Shown: positions 1 through 4,455 of the stretch, in pieces
Numbering within the stretch: the stretch's first letter is position 1
Layout: every line of letters starts with the position of its first letter
Source: Holosporales bacterium
Lineage (GTDB): Bacteria > Pseudomonadota > Alphaproteobacteria > BNTO01
Reading direction: 5' to 3'
Assembly: GCA_031257945.1 (NCBI GenBank)
Contig: JAIRNU010000044.1
Location: forward strand, 1 to 7,261
Length of the DNA: 7,261 nt
Made by a program: the position numbers and the translations under genes
Notes under the pieces: model-generated
The model's database searches: none
Seen by the model: only the letters and a program-made list of their open reading frames with translations
What the model was told of the DNA's origin: nothing

Positions 1-117
1 GATCCTCATCTTGGAATGGATTATGGACCCATTCTCTACCAAAAAGCGGACATTTCTAAATTGCAGAACCGGACATTTCTAAATTGCACAAGAGGACATT
101 ATTAAATTGCGCTGACA
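1..117 (-). mobile_element. End of an IS21-like insertion sequence (rest off the left edge)
   Basis: Read on the minus strand, the element would begin at 117 with TGTCAGCGCAA. It then carries three copies of a terminal repeat. This matches the known layout of IS21-family ends, which start with 5'-TG and carry several spaced copies of a transposase-binding repeat close to the tip. The interior continues past base 1. A minus-strand ATG at 9-7 (MRI...) could be the start of the transposase gene istA, but only three codons are visible and there is no clear ribosome-binding site. Family assignment rests on end structure alone. Another DDE-type IS with repeated ends is possible. Confidence 0.45.
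48..110. repeat. Three 17-bp repeats at an exact 23-bp period
   Basis: GGACATTTCTAAATTGC occurs at 48-64 and again, identical, at 71-87. A third copy at 94-110 differs in two bases (GGACATTATTAAATTGC). The start-to-start distance is 23 bp both times, about two helical turns, so all copies face the same side of the DNA. The 6-bp spacers (AGAACC, ACAAGA) are not conserved. This is what tandem protein-binding sites at a transposon end look like. Three copies without conserved-length unique spacers of 30 bp or so do not make a CRISPR array. Confidence 0.85.
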
Positions 118-234
118 CCAGGCTGCAGAATAACATTTTATAACGATAAGGCAATTCAGTATACCAACGGCAAATGGGCGCAATGCCGGCCGTGGCTAAA
201 CTCGTTGGAAGAGTCGGAAGATCCGGCAGAATAG
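118..234 (+). pseudogene. Tail of an unidentified ORF cut by the insertion sequence
   Basis: The frame is open from 106 to the TAG at 232-234 and reads protein-like sequence, starting PGCRITFYNDKAIQYTNGKW and ending NSLEESEDPAE. There is no start codon, and the first codons (106-117) lie inside the inferred IS tip. The simplest reading is that the IS inserted into or next to a gene and left its last 38 or so codons. I do not recognise the family. The run is short, so it could be a chance open frame. Confidence 0.3.
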
Positions 235-352
235 ACTTTATAAAAGTAAGTTTACCTGCCCATCATGAAGCCCCCTACAAAAGTCTGCGATAACGAAGCT
301 ATGGCTGATGTTTACCCCGGCCAGGGCGTCAAATCCAAAGCTGAAGCGGTTT

Positions 353-502
353 CTAAAGGACAAGTCTGAGGTCATCGTGTATTTGCCAGTTGATGCCTGA
401 TATGATGTCTCCAAGAATCTTGGTGGATACGCCACTACCGCCGTCAAAATCGCCAAACCACTAGCAAAACAGGAAGTCGTACCATCGCTCCCCGCCAAAA
501 CC
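353..502 (-). pseudogene. Possible degenerate ORF remnant, unidentified
   Basis: This minus-strand frame gives GFGGERWYDFLFC, an in-frame TAG (463-461), then WFGDFDGGSGVSTKILGDII and further ordinary-looking residues to a TAG at 355-353. The residue mix looks protein-like, but there is a stop inside, no start codon and no ribosome-binding site. A different minus-strand frame is open for 132 codons over 238-636 without coherent features. The whole stretch 235-624 is best described as decayed DNA without an intact gene. Confidence 0.2.
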
Positions 503-624
503 CTAGAACATAGAGGGGTGGGAGGCGGGCGCTTCCAATTAGATGCAAGAACTGCCCCCCATGCTTGTTTCAAGTACTTGCCCCAACCGATGAACACTGC
601 ACATTCCAATGGACAACTGGAAGG

Positions 625-722
625 GTGTATACCCAATCAACTAAAGATTCCGGCCCAATATCCGCACAAAATCACGGCTTTTCGGATAGAACAATCCAGC
701 ATCTTTTAGTTGAAGAGGTATA
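625..722. mobile_element. MITE-like element, copy 1
   Basis: This 98-bp block matches 4309-4405 with only two substitutions (629/4313 and 642/4326) and one extra T in the T-run of 701-708. Its ends are imperfect inverted repeats. The left end from 630 reads TACCCAATCAACTAAAGAT and the complement of the right end from 720 reads TACCTCTTCAACTAAAAGAT. They share TACC and then TCAACTAA(A)AGAT. TA lies on both sides (628-629, 721-722), as expected if TA is the duplicated target, so the core would be 630-720 (91 bp). No transposase is encoded. It ends 23 bp before the -35 box of the hppA promoter. TA-duplicating IS630/mariner relatives are a plausible source of mobility (inference). Confidence 0.7.
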
Positions 723-745
723 GTGCTAAGCAGAAACACGACTTT

Positions 746-774
746 TTGATCTATTCTCACGTTTTTGGTATAAC
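746..774 (+). promoter_or_regulatory. Sigma-70-type promoter of hppA
   Basis: TTGATC (746-751) and TATAAC (769-774) are separated by exactly 17 bp. They match the housekeeping consensus at 4 of 6 and 5 of 6 positions. Transcription would start near 781, giving a leader of about 33 nt before the ATG at 814. The position and orientation fit hppA, and no other gene could use it. Confidence 0.6.
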
Positions 775-784
775 ACACCGTGTG
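774..784. promoter_or_regulatory. Palindrome over the hppA transcription start (possible operator)
   Basis: CACAC-C-GTGTG is a perfect 5-bp inverted repeat around one base. It begins at the last base of the -10 box and covers the expected start site, a common place for a repressor to bind. It is short and could occur by chance. Confidence 0.25.
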
Positions 785-813
785 CTAGGTACATTTTTTT
801 TACTAAGGTGTTT

Positions 814-2904
814 ATGCCATTTTTTGAAATTTCTTATGATCAGATGATGCTACTCGTAATGGGGTGCGGTTTGTTTGGCGTTTTATACTCTATTTTCTCT
901 ATACAATTTGTTTTTTCGAAACCTAAAGGAGATTTGAAAATGCAGGAAGTCGCGGCGGCCATTCAAACCGGAGCCCGGGCATTTTTAAATCGACAATATC
1001 TTACGATTACGTTGGTTGGCGCCGCTGTAATGTTGTTTTTGTGGTTTACTCTCGACCAAATGGTCGCATTCGCTTTTTTGATTGGGGCGTTTTTCTCTGG
1101 AGCCGCCGGGTATACCGGAATGAACGTTTCCGTAAGAGCCAATGTCCGCACGGCAGAGGCGGCTAAAAACGGCCTAGCTGCAGGCCTGTCGCTTGCGTTC
1201 CAATCCGGCGCTGTCACGGGGATACTAGTCGTCAGCCTGGGGTTACTGGGCGTTATCGGAGTTTATTTCGCATTTACAGCGTATGGCATTCATGAGCGCC
1301 TAGTTTTGGAATCATTAGTTGCGCTAGGTTTTGGGGCCTCGCTGATATCCATTTTCGCAAGGCTTGGTGGCGGAATTTTTACAAAAGGAGCCGACGTTGG
1401 CGCCGATTTAGTCGGCAAAATAGAAGCTGGAATCCCCGAGGATGACCCCCGCAATCCAGCTGTAATCGCGGATAATGTCGGGGATAACGTTGGCGATTGC
1501 GCAGGAATGGCAGCGGATCTTTTTGAAACATATGTTGTAACAATTGTCGCCTCTATGGTTCTAGCCTCTATACACTTTTTTGGAGCGGCCAAGAAGGCCC
1601 TTATGATGTATCCGCTAGCAACATGCGGCGCATGCATTTTGTGCAGCATTATAGGGACGTTTTTTGTCAAGCTTGGCTCTGATAAAAAAATCATGAAAGC
1701 CTTATACAAGGGAGTTTTTGCGACAAGCATACTTTCTGCTGGGGTGATATATTTCATCACCAAATATATGCTTGAAAATGAAGTGCTAGACGGGCTCCCA
1801 TTTTCTGCAATGAATATTTTTGCTTGTGCAGTTGTAGGGATTGTGGTGACTGGCCTTTTGATCATCGCAACGGAATACTACACAGCAAAGGAATTTAAAC
1901 CTGTAAAAAGCATTGCAGAGGCGTCTAGAACCGGCCACGGCACTAACGTTATCCAAGGGCTCGCTGTTTCCTTAGAGGCTACAGCCATTCCAACGCTCAT
2001 AATTTGCGCGGGGATTGTGGTGTCGTACATAAACGCCGGGCTATTTGGCATTTCTATAGCAGCTGTAACGATGCTAGCACTTGCAGGCATAATAGTTGCA
2101 CTGGATGCATATGGCCCAATTACCGATAATGCCGGGGGAATTGCGGAAATGTCCGAAATGCCCAGCGACGTCCGGGCTATTACAGATGCGCTGGACGCTG
2201 TGGGAAATACTACCAAGGCCGTTACCAAAGGATACGCTATCGGATCCGCAGCATTAGCTGCATTAGTCCTATTTTCCGCGTATACCGAGGATTTGCGGTA
2301 TTATTTTTCGCATCTTTCTATTTCATTTAATTTGCAAGATCCGTACGTTTTGGTTGGCCTATTGATCGGTGGCATGCTGCCTTTCTTGTTCGGGTCGATG
2401 GGAATGAAGGCCGTTGGGCGCGCGGGAAGCGCCGTGGTTGTAGAGGTGCGGCACCAATTCCAGACTATCAAAGGGATTATGACTGGGGAACATAAACCAG
2501 ATTACAGTGCAGCCGTTGATATGCTAACAAGAAGTGCAATTCGTGAAATGATCGTGCCGTCTCTTTTGCCAGTATTGTCGCCTATTGCTTTGTACTTTAT
2601 CATCAATAGGATTGCTGGACCGGAATCCGCATTTGCATCCGTTGGAGCAATGCTAATGGGCACAATTATTACAGGTATTTTCGTTGCGCTATCTATGACT
2701 TCTGGCGGGGGAGCGTGGGATAATGCAAAGAAATACATAGAGGATGGTAATTTCGGCGGGAAAGGGTCTGATGCCCATAAGGCTGCTGTTACTGGGGATA
2801 CTGTCGGCGACCCATATAAGGATACGGCCGGGCCGGCTATTAATCCGATGATTAAAATTATTAATATTGTTGCTTTATTGTTGTTAGCAATATTAGCGAA
2901 GTAA
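814..2904 (+). CDS. hppA: Membrane-bound proton-translocating pyrophosphatase
   Basis: This inner-membrane pump hydrolyses pyrophosphate and uses the energy to export H+. Family members are homodimers with about 16 membrane helices. The product is 696 residues, full family length, and hydrophobic throughout. The catalytic loop DVGADLVGKIE starts at residue 194, followed by IPEDDPRNPAVIADNVGDNV, the Mg-PPi-binding acidic cluster. The motif GNTTKAVTKGYAIGSA has Lys468 and Thr471, the pair seen in K+-independent H+-PPases; K+-dependent enzymes have Ala and Gly/Ala there. Near the C-terminus are GGAWDNAKKYIEDG and GDTVGDPYKDTAGPAINPMI, also hallmark blocks. I chose ATG 814 because AAGG (805-808) lies 5 nt before it; GTG 808 would overlap that site. 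The gene appears monocistronic, with its own promoter and a hairpin 12 nt after the stop. No frameshift or missing catalytic residue is visible. Ion specificity is inferred from the motif. Confidence 0.97.
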   Translation: MPFFEISYDQMMLLVMGCGLFGVLYSIFSIQFVFSKPKGDLKMQEVAAAIQTGARAFLNRQYLTITLVGAAVMLFLWFTLDQMVAFAFLIGAFFSGAAGYTGMNVSVRANVRTAEAAKNGLAAGLSLAFQSGAVTGILVVSLGLLGVIGVYFAFTAYGIHERLVLESLVALGFGASLISIFARLGGGIFTKGADVGADLVGKIEAGIPEDDPRNPAVIADNVGDNVGDCAGMAADLFETYVVTIVASMVLASIHFFGAAKKALMMYPLATCGACILCSIIGTFFVKLGSDKKIMKALYKGVFATSILSAGVIYFITKYMLENEVLDGLPFSAMNIFACAVVGIVVTGLLIIATEYYTAKEFKPVKSIAEASRTGHGTNVIQGLAVSLEATAIPTLIICAGIVVSYINAGLFGISIAAVTMLALAGIIVALDAYGPITDNAGGIAEMSEMPSDVRAITDALDAVGNTTKAVTKGYAIGSAALAALVLFSAYTEDLRYYFSHLSISFNLQDPYVLVGLLIGGMLPFLFGSMGMKAVGRAGSAVVVEVRHQFQTIKGIMTGEHKPDYSAAVDMLTRSAIREMIVPSLLPVLSPIALYFIINRIAGPESAFASVGAMLMGTIITGIFVALSMTSGGGAWDNAKKYIEDGNFGGKGSDAHKAAVTGDTVGDPYKDTAGPAINPMIKIINIVALLLLAILAK

Positions 2905-2916
2905 CAGCCTGCGGAA

Positions 2917-2950
2917 GACATTTATTCGAGAGTCTCCTCAAATAAACGTC
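2917..2950 (+). terminator. Hairpin just after hppA, possible terminator
   Basis: GACATTTATTCGAG (2917-2930) pairs with CTCAAATAAACGTC (2937-2950) over 14 positions with two mismatches and a 6-nt loop. It begins 12 nt after the hppA stop. No T-run follows, so it is not a classic intrinsic terminator. It may protect the 3' end or assist factor-dependent termination. Confidence 0.4.
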
Positions 2951-3124
2951 GTGGCGTCAAATCACTTCGATATTGGCGCCTATGAGCCGCAGGACTGCCT
3001 GGGTTTGGCAGTGCCGCAAAATACTGAAGCTAGGCTAGGCCAGCTCAGCGCCCCACCGTGCAACACTGTCGCAACGCTGGATTACGCTGCTAAGTACCGC
3101 TTCCTGGCCCCCTGGAAGGTTTTA
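2951..3124 (+). other. GC-rich, foldable spacer between hppA and plsY
   Basis: This stretch is visibly richer in G+C than its neighbours and holds several inverted repeats. ACTGCC/GGCAGT (2994-2999, 3007-3012) has a 7-nt loop. CAGCG/CGCTG pairs 3046-3050 with 3075-3079. GGCCAG/CTGGCC closes 3038-3043 with 3104-3109. CTTCC/GGAAG (3100-3104, 3114-3118) is followed by GTTTT, a weak terminator shape that would compete with the preceding stem. The spacer could encode a small RNA, or it could be gene debris. A plus-strand frame from GTG 2951 is open for 69 codons, but it runs 38 bases into the end of plsY and lacks a ribosome-binding site. I see no tmRNA, SRP, 6S or RNase P signature. Confidence 0.25.
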
Positions 3125-3760
3125 CTAGTGTCCGATTCTGCTTTCCGTCCCGTAAATTAGTCTTTTTATATTTTGATAATGTGTCGCTGCAATAAGCGCC
3201 CCGCAAAGCAAAGTAAAGACAAAAAACGACAAGCCCCCTCCAAAGAATATACTTATTGCGCCAATAATTGGGCATATAATACAAATAGAAATTAGTGCGG
3301 ATAAAGATGAGATTTTGGAAAGAAGAAGCGTTACTCCCCATGCCCCCAGCAGTACTGACGCACAAAAAGGCGAAAGAGCGATGTACGTTCCAATGGTCGT
3401 TGCGACGCCCTTCCCACCCTTAAATTTCGCGAAAATAGGGAAAACGTGGCCAAATATAGATAAAAGAGCTATCACTACGGCATTTGTACTTATATGCTGA
3501 CAGAAGAATACTCCACTACAATTACCATAGTCATTGCAGCTACTATAGTGCATGTATAGCCAAACTGGCGCCCACCCCTTCAGCATATCGAAGAGTAAAG
3601 TCAAAAAAGCCGCGGTTTTGTTGCCGGTCCTTAATACGTTCGTCGCCCCAATATTTTTTGACCCTATTGCTCTGATGTCGCCGAGGTTTAGCATCCTCGT
3701 AAAAATTATTCCAAACGGTACAGATCCTATTAAATAACCGAAAATAGCAAACCAGTACAT
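3125..3760 (-). CDS. plsY: Acyl-phosphate:glycerol-3-phosphate acyltransferase PlsY
   Basis: PlsY transfers the acyl group of acyl-phosphate (made by PlsX) to glycerol-3-phosphate, giving lysophosphatidic acid, the first step of membrane phospholipid synthesis. It is a small integral inner-membrane protein. The product is 211 residues, close to the usual 200 or so, with several hydrophobic segments. The three signature blocks are present: GSKNIGATNVLRTG (33-46; usually GSGN), KFKGGKGVATTIG (112-124, the phosphate-binding loop) and HYQNIKRLIYGTE (194-206). The start ATG at 3760-3758 follows GGATGGTG on the minus strand, an acceptable ribosome-binding site, and a promoter lies just upstream. 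A Cys-containing stretch at about residues 72-93 (C75, C81, C87) looks longer than the usual loop there. It lies tail to tail with hppA. plsX is not in the window. Confidence 0.95.
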   Translation of the reverse strand: MYWFAIFGYLIGSVPFGIIFTRMLNLGDIRAIGSKNIGATNVLRTGNKTAAFLTLLFDMLKGWAPVWLYMHYSSCNDYGNCSGVFFCQHISTNAVVIALLSIFGHVFPIFAKFKGGKGVATTIGTYIALSPFCASVLLGAWGVTLLLSKISSLSALISICIICPIIGAISIFFGGGLSFFVFTLLCGALIAATHYQNIKRLIYGTESRIGH

Positions 3761-3792
3761 ACACCATCCAACATGCGAACCAATACGTAGGC

Positions 3793-3822
3793 ATTATACA
3801 TGACTATTGCTATCAATACCAA
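3793..3822 (-). promoter_or_regulatory. Sigma-70-type promoter of plsY
   Basis: On the minus strand, TTGGTA (3822-3817) and a perfect TATAAT (3798-3793) are 18 bp apart. Transcription would begin near 3786, about 26 nt before the plsY ATG. This shows that plsY is transcribed on its own rather than from nrdD upstream. Confidence 0.6.
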
Positions 3823-3929
3823 ATATGGGACATGTTCGATCTTGGCAAGGGGATTGACTTCGTACTGAAGCACTTGTTACACTTGGGGCGATGAGGAAGG
3901 ACGGTTTGAGCCGGTGCTAAACGGTCCTT

Positions 3930-4396
3930 ATGTGCGTATTGATGTTGGTCCGTGACTTTGTTAATCCTAGAGGAAATAGGGTAGGAAAAATTTTGACACT
4001 GGCAATGATGTCAGCAAGCTGTATACGTAGTACGCGCGATACTGTGTTCGAGTCAACAATGGACAAGTGAGCTGTGACGCCGACGCAGGTAGAGGGTTTT
4101 GTTGCAGTCGTAATGCTGTAGATCTTTACGGACGTGGACGCGATAACAGTTCAATGTACATTTTGCAACGGAATATGGACACAGTGCGCATCTCACAAAA
4201 TGCCCCCGAAATCCTGGACGACACTTTTAGAGATTGTCCGGCGCTTCGGACTGTTGTGTTTGAGCCTGAAAGTCAGGTGACTAGAATAGGGAATTTCGCT
4301 TTTGGTATGTGTGTACCCAATCAACGAAAGATTCCGGCCCAATATCCGCACAAAATCACGGCTTTTCGGATAGAACAATCCAGCATCTTTAGTTGA
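3930..4396 (+). pseudogene. Broken BspA-like leucine-rich-repeat protein, N-terminal part
   Basis: One plus-strand frame from ATG 3930 reads through VGKILTLAMMSASC, a typical export-signal segment, to a TGA at 4068-4070. The next frame, open from GTG 4067 (a one-base shift), continues with YILQRNMDTVRISQNAPEI and then FRDCPALRTVVFEPES and VTRIGNFAFGMC. The pattern (x)FxxCxxLxxVxFEpxSxVxxIGxxAFxxC is the BspA/LRR_5 repeat of bacterial surface and secreted proteins. After FAFGMC the repeat should continue with C-SSL-type residues. Instead the frame enters MITE copy 2, which supplies about 27 foreign codons and the TGA at 4394-4396. The gene therefore has two lesions: a frameshift near 4067 and truncation by the element. 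No LRR sequence is seen after the element, so the 3' part was lost. Such proteins usually serve in host or surface contact. Recognition is from the repeat pattern; the start codon is uncertain. Confidence 0.6.
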
Positions 4397-4405
4397 AGAG
4401 GTATA
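4309..4405. mobile_element. MITE-like element, copy 2
   Basis: This is near-identical to 625-722 and in the same orientation. The core is 4314-4403 (90 bp). The left terminal repeat TACCCAATCAACGAAAGAT matches the complement of the right end, TACCTCTTCAACTAAAGAT, at 15 of 19 positions. TA follows on the right (4404-4405), and TG stands on the left where TA is expected. It lies within the LRR gene remnant and ends its reading frame. The internal sequence folds weakly (ATCCG/CGGAT). No protein is encoded that could move it. Confidence 0.7.
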
Positions 4406-4409
4406 CATC

Positions 4410-4433
4410 GTTAAGGGCTAAATTACCCTGAAC
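4410..4433 (-). terminator. Hairpin after nrdD, possible weak terminator
   Basis: On the minus strand GTTCAGGG and CCCTTAAC form an 8-position stem with one mismatch and an 8-nt loop, 22 nt beyond the nrdD stop. No T-run follows, so termination strength is doubtful. It stands between nrdD and MITE copy 2 and is the only candidate stop signal for nrdD here. Confidence 0.3.
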
Positions 4434-4455
4434 AGTCTCCCGACGTCTTTCCCGT

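Noticed and set aside
48..110. Possible CRISPR array
   Set aside because: Repeats are 17 bp with 6-bp spacers. CRISPR repeats and spacers are both longer, and no cas gene is present. A transposon end explains the pattern better.
238..636. 132-codon minus-strand open frame
   Set aside because: It starts inside the mobile element, has no ribosome-binding site and shows no coherent domain. A competing frame over part of it looks more protein-like but contains stops.
1290..1865. 191-codon minus-strand open frame, and similar ones at 963-1217, 1878-2228 and 2502-2921
   Set aside because: All are antisense shadows of hppA, which is full length with every family motif in place.
3020..3050. tmRNA-like tag (frame reading NTEARLG)
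   Set aside because: No alanyl-tRNA-like ends, T-arm sequence or CCA was found nearby, and the tag would not be followed by a stop.
2951..3160. 69-codon plus-strand ORF starting at GTG 2951
   Set aside because: It has no ribosome-binding site, overlaps the 3' end of plsY and shows no family resemblance. It was kept only as part of the spacer description.
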